A stretch of DNA of 23,441 bases from UBA2979 sp963694535 (GTDB lineage Bacteria; Chloroflexota; Dehalococcoidia; UBA2979), in the NCBI GenBank assembly GCA_963694535.1, contig CAVODE010000023.1, forward strand, positions 1 to 23,441, given 5' to 3'. The position numbers and the translations under genes are program-made. Below the pieces are notes generated by a model. That model was not told the origin of the DNA. It saw nothing but the letters and a program-made list of their open reading frames with translations, and ran no database searches. Below, piece by piece: positions 16,525 to 23,441 of this stretch. Positions within the stretch are counted from its first letter, which is position 1. Every line of letters begins with the position of its first letter.

Positions 16525-16806
16525 ATGTTGTTCTTAGTTGTAAGTACACCTCACCCAACTCGCCCATCTGAGGTGAAGCAATATCGCAAACAGTATTGGG
16601 AATGGGCACAAAATCAGATGGACATTGGTAATGCGCAATCCATGTATGCTCGTGCGGGAAGAGGCGGCGTAGCAATTTTTGACGTCGACTCGAATGAAAT
16701 GTTGCATGGGCTCCTGAACGAATGGGCAGAAATAATGCCGGCCGAATTCGAGGTCTACCCAATACTTGATCCCGATGCCATCAAATCTTATCTGAATTCT
16801 GACTAA
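16525..16806 (+). CDS. Muconolactone-isomerase-like small protein (dimeric alpha+beta barrel)
   Basis: This soluble protein has 93 residues. The N-terminal strand MLFLVVSTPHPTRP, the helix with VKQYRKQYWEWAQNQMDIGN, the strand pair MYARAGRGGVAIFDVDS, a second helix NEMLHGLLNEWAEIM and the ending FEVYPILDPDAI follow the ferredoxin-like pattern of muconolactone delta-isomerase and related DUF3303/YciI-like proteins, which form dimeric alpha+beta barrels. Family members include isomerases of the beta-ketoadipate pathway, but many have other or unknown roles, so the catalytic call is tentative. AAAGG lies 7 nt before the ATG. It is convergent with the PdxA-family gene, with an 11-bp gap between the stops. 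Confidence 0.75.
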   Translation: MLFLVVSTPHPTRPSEVKQYRKQYWEWAQNQMDIGNAQSMYARAGRGGVAIFDVDSNEMLHGLLNEWAEIMPAEFEVYPILDPDAIKSYLNSD

Positions 16807-16817
16807 GAAATCGGTAC

Positions 16818-17819
16818 TTATAAATGTTGACCCGAGCTCAGTGATCGTGCCAACTTAATGGCCTCGACCATGCTGACCGACTGCGCTTGGTTTTTACCTA
16901 CAATATCAAAAGCAGTTCCGTGATCCACGGAAGTTCTCAAGATGGGTATACCTAAATTAACAGTGATACTATTCTCAAAGCCGTACACCTTAATTGGGAT
17001 ATGACCCTGATCGTGATACATCACCAACACAACATCGTATCGACCATCGATTGCCTGATTAAATACGGTATCTGCTGGTACTGGCCCAATCGCGTCTATT
17101 CCAGCCGCTCGCGCCGTTACTACTGCGGGTAATATCTCCTCTTCTTCCGTTTGGCCGATCAATCCCCCGTCACTCGCATGAGGATTTAATGCAGCTACTC
17201 CAATCCGAGGCGCTGTAACTCCCCACCGAATGAAATACTCATGCGTAAGATTAATCGCTCGAAGAACGTTTTCTTTCGTAACATAATCACAAGCCTCTGA
17301 CAAAGATAAATGTGTTGAAAGATGCATACATCGAAGAGAACCGCTGACGAGCATCGTGGCAACGTAATCAGCGCCCGTTAACCGTTGGAGCACCTCCTGG
17401 TGTCCCTTGTCAGAAAAACCGGCTAGGCGCCATGCTTCCTTATTCACGGGTGCTGTTGTAATTGCGTCAACTGAGCCCGCAAGTGCTAACTGAATCGCAG
17501 CCTCTACCCAAGCATGGGAGGCTCGCGCAGATTTTTCTGATAACACCCCCATCGGAAAATCTGTGTCTTGAATGTCATCTAACTCGAAAACATCAATAAA
17601 ATCACTGGAACTATTGGCATCTGAAGGTGTTTTTATAGATCGCACACTTTGACTCAGCCCAACCTGCTCGATCGCTCGCTGAATGGGCTCAATCGCTCCG
17701 ATTACAAATAATTTTGACTCTTCGTGTAAAACTGGGTCCGCAAAGGCCTTAACAACAACCTCGGGGCCAACTCCTGACGGGTCACCTAACGTAACTCCGG
17801 TGACTGTTCTCTCTGGCAT
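16818..17819 (-). CDS. PdxA-family 4-hydroxythreonine-4-phosphate dehydrogenase-like enzyme
   Basis: This 333-residue cytoplasmic enzyme belongs to the PdxA/PdxA2 family of metal- and NAD(P)-dependent dehydrogenases that oxidise and decarboxylate 4-phosphohydroxythreonine or phosphothreonate-like substrates. Visible motifs are LGDPSGVGPE (11-20), TTAPVNKEAW (121-130), GHQEVL (139-144), NPHASDGGLIG (212-222), GPVPADTVF (245-253), YHDQGHIPIK (268-277) and SVDHGTAFDIVGK (297-309). His170, His213 and His269 match the three metal-ligand histidines known in E. coli PdxA. It could serve vitamin B6 synthesis or, as with PdxA2 and DtnC-type enzymes, a sugar-acid degradation route; no other pyridoxine gene is nearby, which favours a catabolic role. 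It follows a 77-residue unknown protein by 20 bp on the same strand. Confidence 0.92.
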   Translation of the reverse strand: MPERTVTGVTLGDPSGVGPEVVVKAFADPVLHEESKLFVIGAIEPIQRAIEQVGLSQSVRSIKTPSDANSSSDFIDVFELDDIQDTDFPMGVLSEKSARASHAWVEAAIQLALAGSVDAITTAPVNKEAWRLAGFSDKGHQEVLQRLTGADYVATMLVSGSLRCMHLSTHLSLSEACDYVTKENVLRAINLTHEYFIRWGVTAPRIGVAALNPHASDGGLIGQTEEEEILPAVVTARAAGIDAIGPVPADTVFNQAIDGRYDVVLVMYHDQGHIPIKVYGFENSITVNLGIPILRTSVDHGTAFDIVGKNQAQSVSMVEAIKLARSLSSGQHL

Positions 17820-17839
17820 ACGATTACTCCAAGACTTAT

Positions 17840-18073
17840 CTAAACTGCAGATTCTTCAGATTTATCGACGACCTCCTCGAAGGTCTTCGAATGGCCAGTT
17901 CCAGACTCATAGGCCTTCTCAAAATTTCTCACGTAGTTGATTAGTGTCGCACAGATGTCACAATCAAATTCTGCGTGAAGCAATTCACTGGAATCATAAT
18001 TCAGCTCCCAAGTTAGATGATCACGTAGTCGGGTTACGCGTTGCCGCTCCAATCCTGAATCGATGGTATTCAC
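17840..18073 (-). CDS. 77-residue acidic protein of unknown function
   Basis: This small soluble protein starts at GTG 18073; AGGGAGAG lies 7 nt upstream, which supports the start strongly. It is acidic, with a predicted helical run around LRDHLTWELNYDSSELLHAE and a CxxC pair in FDCDICATLINYVRNFEKAY (Cys38 and Cys41), followed by an acidic tail. The two cysteines could bind a metal or form a disulfide, but no family is recognised. It stops 20 bp before the PdxA-family gene and is almost certainly co-transcribed with it, so a regulatory or accessory role in that step is possible. It diverges from the MFS gene at 18182. Confidence 0.72.
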   Translation of the reverse strand: MNTIDSGLERQRVTRLRDHLTWELNYDSSELLHAEFDCDICATLINYVRNFEKAYESGTGHSKTFEEVVDKSEESAV

Positions 18074-18181
18074 TGTGACACTCTCCCTAATAGATCAACC
18101 TCCCAATAAGTTACTCCGTAGTAAGTCGACAAGATAGGCTTTGAAATAGAGCATTCAAGCTACATCAATTTATCCCGAGAA

Positions 18182-19372
18182 ATGCGATCCATGACAAAAT
18201 CAGTTATTTCCACCCAAACAAGAAATTTAATCCCCTACTATCTAACAACGTTCGCTATGGCCTCTGCACTGGCTAGTGTCTTTGCCCTTGTCGCTGAATT
18301 CAAAAACGAATTGGGATTCTCCAGCTTTGAGATCGGAGTTATTATTTCTTGCGGCTACGCTGCTTCATTTGTTTCCAGCATAGTCCTCGCACCTCTTGCC
18401 GATCGTGGGCAAGCTCCACTATTACTTAGATTTGGGGTCTTGTTAGGTGCAGCCGCTCTGTTGATTCTCGGCGTTGGTAACGAGCTTTGGCAATTTATCC
18501 TCGGGCGAGCTGTACTCGGATTTGCTCTTGGAGCAGCCGCTCCGGCTGTCCGAAGAACCATTATTCTCAGCGACCCGGACAATTTCGGTCGAAATCTTGG
18601 AAGAATTGGTACCGCCGATGTAGCTGGTTTTGTAGTAGGACCAGTAATAGCCATCGTATTCAATCTCATTGGCAACTTTCATACACCCTTCCTTGCCATC
18701 GCTGTGGTTCTGATTTGTATACTGCCAACAATCTGGCGAGCGCAGGCCGACCAGGGAAGACGACGAGCACGTTATGAAAATCCGATATTGCTACTCAAGG
18801 AACGAAAGGTATTGGGCGCGCTCTGCATGGTTGCGGCTTATTGGGTGTTCATCGGCGCTTTCGAACCCGTATGGGTGATGGAACTCGATGCCCGTGGAGC
18901 TGAGCAATGGCAAATCGGCCTGGCACTCACCCTCATCTGTTTCCCTATAGCGTTTCTCGCACCGATTGGCGGCACAATGGCGCAAAAATACGGGTCACGA
19001 TTATGGTCTATGGGACTAATCATTGGATGCTCTCTTATCGCCATCTCATTTGGTTTTATCCCTGGGTTAATACCACTCATTGCAATAACATTTGTGGACG
19101 CCTGCTTTGAGGGCATGGGCTTCACAGCCACCCCGATGATGGTATCTGAGGCTGTATCGGAAGAACGACAGGCATCAGCACAGGGATTGCTAGTATCTGT
19201 CTCAGTCGCAGTAGCTGCGGTAGCAACCCTAGCCTTTACGTGGCTATACGGTGCAACCGATGACACTACAACGTGGCTTGCAATCGCAGCCACAATGCTG
19301 GTGTTCGGTGGACTAGGCTGGATCCTAAGCAAGCCACCTCACCTCGAACTTAATAAAGAAAATAATAATTAG
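18182..19372 (+). CDS. MFS transporter, 12-helix type
   Basis: This is a major facilitator protein of 396 residues with about 12 membrane helices. The N-terminal half shows YYLTTFAMASALASVFAL, the motif A variant VLAPLADRGQAPLLLR between helices 2 and 3, and FALGAAAPAVRRTIILSDPDNFGRNLG near helix 4. The second half has a comparable loop at GTMAQKYGSRLWSMG. The sequence pattern is of the general MFS_1 type, with no clear drug-exporter signature. The start could be ATG 18182 or ATG 18191, and neither has a strong ribosome binding site. It diverges from the small protein/PdxA operon, so it may supply or remove the substrate of that pathway. Its 3' end overlaps the convergent DHA2 transporter gene by 4 bp (19369-19372). 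Confidence 0.88.
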   Translation: MRSMTKSVISTQTRNLIPYYLTTFAMASALASVFALVAEFKNELGFSSFEIGVIISCGYAASFVSSIVLAPLADRGQAPLLLRFGVLLGAAALLILGVGNELWQFILGRAVLGFALGAAAPAVRRTIILSDPDNFGRNLGRIGTADVAGFVVGPVIAIVFNLIGNFHTPFLAIAVVLICILPTIWRAQADQGRRRARYENPILLLKERKVLGALCMVAAYWVFIGAFEPVWVMELDARGAEQWQIGLALTLICFPIAFLAPIGGTMAQKYGSRLWSMGLIIGCSLIAISFGFIPGLIPLIAITFVDACFEGMGFTATPMMVSEAVSEERQASAQGLLVSVSVAVAAVATLAFTWLYGATDDTTTWLAIAATMLVFGGLGWILSKPPHLELNKENNN

Positions 19373-21054
19373 TCAACTTGTTGATCGTCAGCCTGAAATA
19401 ATTTAATCAATGCGAAGAACCCTAAGATCACTGACACAATAATTACAAGCAGTTTAACGACCGAGCGAGATGTATCCTGAGTTCCTGGTGGTAAATTCTC
19501 ATCGGTCACCTCCTCCGCACGATTCACGCGGGAATGTGACGATGATGGCTGCTCAGCTACAATCCGAGCGACTCGTCTTTGGCTCGATTGTTTACTCTCA
19601 TCAACGACTGGTAATGACCTGGTATTCGTCGGAGAAATGTGATTTTCTGTATCTGGCCGACTCACGCTCGATTTGGTAAAAATCGCGAGTATTAAACTAA
19701 TAAAGGTGACCCCTGACACGAGCAGATAGGCGACTCTTGTACCCGTAATAAACGAATCACCTGCTGCCAAATTATTCCCGATCTCATTAAGTGGTACATC
19801 AAATCCACTGCTTAACATAACTCCAGCCACGACTGAAGCAGACAAAGCCTGTCCTATCACATTGCCTAAATTTCGAGTTAGATTTGTAAAGGCCCCAATC
19901 ACACCTAATTCCGAATCAGGAACTGAGCCGATAATAACCGTGTTATTTGTCACATTCCAAAGTCCCATCGAGAGGCCATTGAATAGCAAAATAAAGCCTA
20001 ACAACACGAGCGACGTGTCACGACCAACGAAAACCATTGCAAGCGTCGTTATGAAAGCCAATACAAATCCAGAAATAGCAAACGGTCTGGGACCAAATTT
20101 ATCGCTCATGCGACCGGAAATTTGAGCCCCGACAGCCATACCTAAAGATGTAAGAAGTAATATTGCACCTGCAACTGCTTCATTCAGTTGCAGCAGGCTA
20201 ATCAAAAATACTGGAACGATAAATCGAACTGCTGTTGCCCCACCAAAGCCAAGAAGCCTAGTTAATACGGCTAAACTAAAATTACCACTGGAAAACATCC
20301 GCAACTGAAACATTGGTACTTTGATGCGAAGTTCCCAAATAATGAAAACAACTACTAGTAGCAAAAAGAGTCCCAATGCAATCATCATTTCAGCTGAAAT
20401 CCATTGAAAACCGAACGGATTATTAATAGCTACAACCAAAAGTACTATCGCCGCGGCTGAAATGAGGGCCCCGACACCGTCAAATGGGCTCCGGACTGAG
20501 TCTGGTATTTTCAATTGACTGTCTGACTTCAAGAAAAATAGAGCAGCAAAAAAAGCTATCGCAACCGGGATTAGCAGAATAAGAAATAAGGCCTCCCACG
20601 GCAGGAATTGCAAAACAAATCCTCCGAAAATTGGACCAGATGCCCCTCCAATTGCTACAGCGGTTGTTTGACTTCCGATGGCTTTGCCTCGCTCCGTGCT
20701 TGGGAATGCAGAGATAACGATTGCAGTCCCAACGGACTGCCCCATCGCATTACCAATGGACGTGATGATTCGTGAAATAATTAGTATTCCAAACGTGGGT
20801 GCGAAAGCGGTGAGTGTAGCGCCTGATGCAAAAAAAATTAAACCAAGTAAGTGAATCCTTTTACGGCCAATGATGTCCCCTAAGCGACCCATCGGCATCA
20901 TTAAAGCGCTAATCACTAATGACTGAACTATTACTACCCAGCTTACGGTACTCAAACTAATATCGAAATCATCTGCTATTGCACCGAGCACTACAAATGT
21001 CATCGAAAAGCTCATTACCGACGTAAAAAGTGACAGCCCGACCGCCGCAAACAC
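19369..21054 (-). CDS. Second DHA2-type MFS transporter; start codon uncertain
   Basis: This EmrB/QacA-like antiporter is a close paralogue of the protein at 14576-16210: both share IADDF, SWVVI, MPMGR-GDI and AIGSQ-TAVAIGG, and both carry a hydrophilic C-terminal linker (about 70 residues here) followed by an extra membrane segment (about 533-551, KLLVIIVSVILGFFALIKLF). The coordinates use GTG 21054 as the first standard start codon, giving 561 residues, but that start is doubtful. GGAG is only 1 nt from it, and codons upstream to 21141 continue the alignment with the paralogue (YKWR here against KKWR there). The frame upstream contains no ATG, GTG or TTG before a stop at 21147-21145. The family role is export of drugs or metabolites. 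Confidence 0.9.
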   Translation of the reverse strand: MFAAVGLSLFTSVMSFSMTFVVLGAIADDFDISLSTVSWVVIVQSLVISALMMPMGRLGDIIGRKRIHLLGLIFFASGATLTAFAPTFGILIISRIITSIGNAMGQSVGTAIVISAFPSTERGKAIGSQTTAVAIGGASGPIFGGFVLQFLPWEALFLILLIPVAIAFFAALFFLKSDSQLKIPDSVRSPFDGVGALISAAAIVLLVVAINNPFGFQWISAEMMIALGLFLLLVVVFIIWELRIKVPMFQLRMFSSGNFSLAVLTRLLGFGGATAVRFIVPVFLISLLQLNEAVAGAILLLTSLGMAVGAQISGRMSDKFGPRPFAISGFVLAFITTLAMVFVGRDTSLVLLGFILLFNGLSMGLWNVTNNTVIIGSVPDSELGVIGAFTNLTRNLGNVIGQALSASVVAGVMLSSGFDVPLNEIGNNLAAGDSFITGTRVAYLLVSGVTFISLILAIFTKSSVSRPDTENHISPTNTRSLPVVDESKQSSQRRVARIVAEQPSSSHSRVNRAEEVTDENLPPGTQDTSRSVVKLLVIIVSVILGFFALIKLFQADDQQVD

Positions 21055-21141
21055 TCTCCACTTATATGGAAATTTACCTGCCTGATCGATATCTACCGGA
21101 TCGGTTGAGGGAGCAAACTCTTTCGATTTTTGAGTCGTGAT
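21055..21141 (-). other. Coding N-terminal extension of the DHA2 transporter, with AUC as possible start
   Basis: These 29 codons are open and in frame with the gene that follows. They read TTQKSKEFAPSTDPVDIDQ after a first ATC codon and end in FPYKWR, aligning with KKWR of the paralogue just before its first helix. ATC at 21141-21139 has GGTGAT at 21149-21144, placed as in a good Shine-Dalgarno site. Either AUC initiates, an ATG was changed to ATC, or one A is extra in the A5 run (21131-21127); removing it would connect GTG 21148 to this frame. Confidence 0.55.
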
Positions 21142-21364
21142 AAATCACCAAGTTTCCGAAATGTCCACTTGTGCCGGAATTCTCACCGACTCCTGACACA
21201 GATCGATGAACTCATACTGCTCAAACAGCGGTAAGCAAACTAAAGCAAGAATAGCTCGATACGGTCTTAAAAGTGGGTGAAATTCGACTAAAATTTGTTG
21301 ATAGTTGCCTTAAGGCGCCACTCCAGTCTAGAAAAGTATATTTTTCAGAACTGAATTCCAAAAA
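21142..21364. other. Intergenic region between the DppBC pair and the DHA2 gene
   Basis: No gene is supported in this spacer. It should hold the promoter of the minus-strand transporter and the end of the minus-strand permease operon. The only clear structure is the perfect palindrome GCCTTAAGGC at 21307-21316, which could be a protein-binding site. No convincing terminator or promoter boxes were found. Confidence 0.4.
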
Positions 21365-22351
21365 TCAAGATCCCCTAAGTCGAGGATCGAGTACATCTCT
21401 GATAGCATCGCCAAATAAATTGAATGCCACCACAGTCAATGAAAGAGCTGCGCCAGAGAATACGGTCAGCCATGGATGAATATCAATTGATGCCCGACCT
21501 TCGTTCACCATACGACCCCAGGAAATAACACCTGAGGGCCCCACGCCTAAGAAAGAAAGAGTAGCCTCGAACAAAATATATGCCCCTATTCCGATCGTGA
21601 AACTAATAATTACGACGGATCCTATATTCGGCAAAACATGACGAAACATTACTCTTGAATCGCTTGCACCCAAAGCCGTTGCAGCTTCCACAAACGTACT
21701 TGCACGGATAGCAAGCACCGCTGATCTGATAAGTCTTGATGTGATTGGTAAACCAATCACACCCATGGTCATTATTACATTCCGTAAAGAAGCGTCAAAT
21801 GTTTGTCCGATGAGAAGTAATAGTACAAGCGACGGCAGTGCTTGCAGAGTGTCTATAAGCCTTTGAACAAGTAAATCAAGCCAGCCCAAGTAGTACCCCG
21901 TCGCACCACCAATCACAATCCCTAAACCGACGGCAATAGTTGAAGCAATTAGCCCGACCATCAAAGAAGTACGTGTCCCGTAGATAATTCGTGCATAAAT
22001 ATCATGACCGGCTCGAGATGTGCCAAACCAGTGTTCAGAATCGGGATCAGTTAGCTGCGTCACAATAATAGGTGAGCCCGCGTTGGAATCTTTCGCCAAA
22101 TCCATGATCGATGGATTGGTTTTATAATTCGGATTATCCGTCTGAAAAATAAAACTTGGATCGTATCGAGAAAATAATGGGGCGAATATAGCTAGCACGC
22201 AGACGGCAAGTATTATCGTAAGACCTATCGCGCCAAGCGGTTTTTTTCGGTAGAAAGAACCTAAACCACGAACAAGATTTCGAAAAGGTGCAACTAACGC
22301 ACTCGTCTCTGCAACTGGATCAATAATCAATGGATCTGCGGACTGACTCAT
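21365..22351 (-). CDS. DppC-type peptide ABC transporter permease
   Basis: This inner-membrane permease has 328 residues and belongs to the DppC branch of the BPD_transp_1 family. The first helix (IGLTIILAVCVLAIFAPL) is followed by a long extracytoplasmic loop, then HWFGTSRAGHDIYARIIYGTR. The EAA loop is intact (STFVEAATALGASDSRVMFR then HVLPNIG), and ATLSFLGVGPSGVISWGRM and the last helix before VLDPRLRGS complete the pattern. The start ATG overlaps the stop of the DppB-type gene as ATGA and also has GAGG at 22360-22357, 5 nt upstream. It is the last gene of this minus-strand operon; no ATPase gene follows, so its ATPases must come from the right flank or be shared with another set. Confidence 0.95.
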   Translation of the reverse strand: MSQSADPLIIDPVAETSALVAPFRNLVRGLGSFYRKKPLGAIGLTIILAVCVLAIFAPLFSRYDPSFIFQTDNPNYKTNPSIMDLAKDSNAGSPIIVTQLTDPDSEHWFGTSRAGHDIYARIIYGTRTSLMVGLIASTIAVGLGIVIGGATGYYLGWLDLLVQRLIDTLQALPSLVLLLLIGQTFDASLRNVIMTMGVIGLPITSRLIRSAVLAIRASTFVEAATALGASDSRVMFRHVLPNIGSVVIISFTIGIGAYILFEATLSFLGVGPSGVISWGRMVNEGRASIDIHPWLTVFSGAALSLTVVAFNLFGDAIRDVLDPRLRGS

Positions 22352-23307
22352 GCAAACCTCACTCTCGGGTCAAGGTAGCCATAAGATATATCAACGAGCA
22401 AATTCGTGAATACAATAAATGATGCAACCATCAACGTAATACCCTGCACCATGCTGTAATCACGAAGTGATACAGCTTCAACGAGCTCTCGTCCGATCCC
22501 TGGAATATTAAACATGCTCTCTAGTACAATCTGACCTGTAATCAGGCTTGCAAGAGTCAAACCAATCAAAGTTAATACAGGCAAAAACGCATTCTGTAAG
22601 GCATGGCGTAAAAGAATCGTCCGCTCCTGTAATCCTTTTGATCGAGCTGTACGAATGTAATCCTGACGCAATACTTCTAGCAACTCCGATCGTAAAACAC
22701 GCATAATCGAAGCTGTCCCAGCTATTCCGCCGCAGGTCGCAGGTATGATGTACCACTGCAATGCCTTCCAAGGGTCCTCCCACATATGCGGCTGTGCTAT
22801 AACTTCGAGACGCAATGGGCTTCCAAGATTAAGATTGAAAATAGTCACCAAAGCAGCTGTCCAAAACACAGGAAACGACAACGCAACTATAGCAAATCCG
22901 CGTAAAAGGTAGTCCTGCCACTTATCTTGATTCACTGCTGATATCACTCCAACAGGGAGAGAAATAGACAGCCCAATTATTAGAATTCCTATCCCTAGTT
23001 CCATGCTATAAGGGAAGGCTTGTATCAACTCACTGGCCACTGAGTTGCGAGTCTCAAAAGAAAAGCCAAAGTCTAGACGTAGTAAATCCGCCCAATAGCT
23101 CATGTATTGCTCTAAAACTGGCTTATCTAAACCTAACTCAGCTTTGGCAAGTTCCAGTCGTTCTGGGGTAAGACCTCCAATGTCCAAACCACCTCGTTGG
23201 ATCACAAATGAGCCCGGTAGTAATCGAACCAAAACAAATATTAAACTGCCGACCAAATAAATTACGCCGACATTCAATATCACACGTCGAATAATATAGT
23301 TAAGCAT
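22348..23307 (-). CDS. DppB-type peptide ABC transporter permease
   Basis: This is the partner permease of the DppC-type protein encoded just downstream. It has 319 residues, a normal full length. The start is typical of DppB: MLNYIIRRVILNVGVIYLVG, then LVRLLPG, and LAKAELGLDKPVLEQYMSYW leading to LDFGFSF. Membrane helices and the EAA-type loop DYIRTARSKGLQERTILLRH follow, then VLESMFNIPGIGRELVEAVSLRDY and the final YLDPRVRF. No good ribosome binding site precedes ATG 23307. The upstream 134 bp holds a terminator-like hairpin and the possible end of another minus-strand gene; a binding-protein gene is expected in that direction but cannot be confirmed here. Confidence 0.95.
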   Translation of the reverse strand: MLNYIIRRVILNVGVIYLVGSLIFVLVRLLPGSFVIQRGGLDIGGLTPERLELAKAELGLDKPVLEQYMSYWADLLRLDFGFSFETRNSVASELIQAFPYSMELGIGILIIGLSISLPVGVISAVNQDKWQDYLLRGFAIVALSFPVFWTAALVTIFNLNLGSPLRLEVIAQPHMWEDPWKALQWYIIPATCGGIAGTASIMRVLRSELLEVLRQDYIRTARSKGLQERTILLRHALQNAFLPVLTLIGLTLASLITGQIVLESMFNIPGIGRELVEAVSLRDYSMVQGITLMVASFIVFTNLLVDISYGYLDPRVRFA

Positions 23308-23374
23308 ATCGAATCAATTTGACTCCAACTTCAACCATTATTAACACATAGTAAAAAGAACACTATGCCTATAA

Positions 23375-23412
23375 AAGTGTTTCCCAGCCACCAATATGGT
23401 TAGGAAACACTT
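23375..23412 (-). terminator. Hairpin upstream of the DppBC pair, probable intercistronic terminator or stabiliser
   Basis: AAGTGTTTCC (23375-23384) is the perfect inverse complement of GGAAACACTT (23403-23412). Inside, ACCA (23390-23393) pairs with TGGT (23397-23400) around a 3-nt loop. Read on the minus strand, the stem ends in CTTTTATAG, a short U-rich tail. It begins 7 bp after a possible minus-strand stop codon. It could terminate that gene partially or protect its transcript before the permease genes, as is common after binding-protein genes. Confidence 0.55.
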
Positions 23413-23419
23413 ATTCTCG

Positions 23420-23441
23420 CTAGAGAGGAGTCGGCGTAGGC
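23420..23441 (-). CDS. Possible last codons of a minus-strand gene entering from the right
   Basis: On the minus strand, bases 23440 to 23420 read PTPTPL and then TAG. The stop is followed after 7 bp by the hairpin at 23412-23375. A Pro/Thr-rich end would suit an exported Chloroflexota protein, but only six residues are visible, so identity and even coding status are unproven. Confidence 0.25.

Noticed and set aside
18111..18124. TTACTCCGTAGTAA dyad between the small-protein/PdxA operon and the MFS gene as an operator.
   Set aside because: The 5-bp arms are short enough to be expected by chance in AT-rich spacer DNA, and no promoter boxes lie in a supporting position.
21335..21365. AT-rich dyad (TTCAG/CTGAA) just after the minus-strand DppC stop as a terminator.
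   Set aside because: The stem is only about 5 bp around a 2-nt loop, too small to be stable, and the flanking A and T runs do not pair in register.

Overview
The window looks like part of a chromosome from a marine-type Chloroflexota bacterium, possibly the SAR202/Dehalococcoidia branch. That is an inference, resting on moderate to low GC, several dipeptide-type ABC transporters with fused ATPase subunits, a class III CoA-transferase, a YkcB-like membrane glycosyltransferase, and a Thr/Pro/Val/Ala linker of a kind common in Chloroflexota lipoproteins. No rRNA, tRNA, CRISPR array, phage gene or transposase was seen.

Left part (1-5757, + strand). A dipeptide/oligopeptide ABC importer operon enters from the left edge: a DppB-type permease (5' truncated), a DppC-type permease and a double-ATPase DppD-DppF fusion, each joined to the next by ATGA overlaps. 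After a 215-bp spacer holding a 15-bp hairpin come a tyrosine-phosphatase-like enzyme and an orphan DppC-type permease, again ATGA-coupled.

Middle part (5765-16210). A GT39-type glycosyltransferase (-) diverges from a class III CoA-transferase (+). Convergent to the latter is a minus-strand operon of a DsrE-like protein, a PaaG-like enoyl-CoA hydratase/isomerase and an MFS exporter. A small NTF2-like protein (+) follows. It converges on a YHYH-domain lipoprotein (-) whose linker is encoded by an 18-bp tandem repeat. A 103-bp MITE-like palindrome lies between the two. Next come a DUF1295 membrane protein and a DHA2-type MFS transporter (+).

Right part (16211-23441). It holds a 53-residue membrane protein (-) with a strong ribosome binding site, a muconolactone-isomerase-like protein (+), and a small unknown protein plus a PdxA-family dehydrogenase (- operon). 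These are followed by an MFS transporter (+) and a second DHA2-type MFS transporter (-) whose start codon appears to be missing or non-canonical. A DppB-DppC permease pair (-) ends the window. At the extreme right, a terminator-like hairpin follows the possible last codons of another minus-strand gene.

Overall this is a transport and catabolism region: five peptide-type permease genes with one fused ATPase gene, four MFS carriers, and enzymes of CoA-thioester and PdxA-type metabolism. No solute-binding protein gene is inside the window; the two flanks are the obvious places for them.
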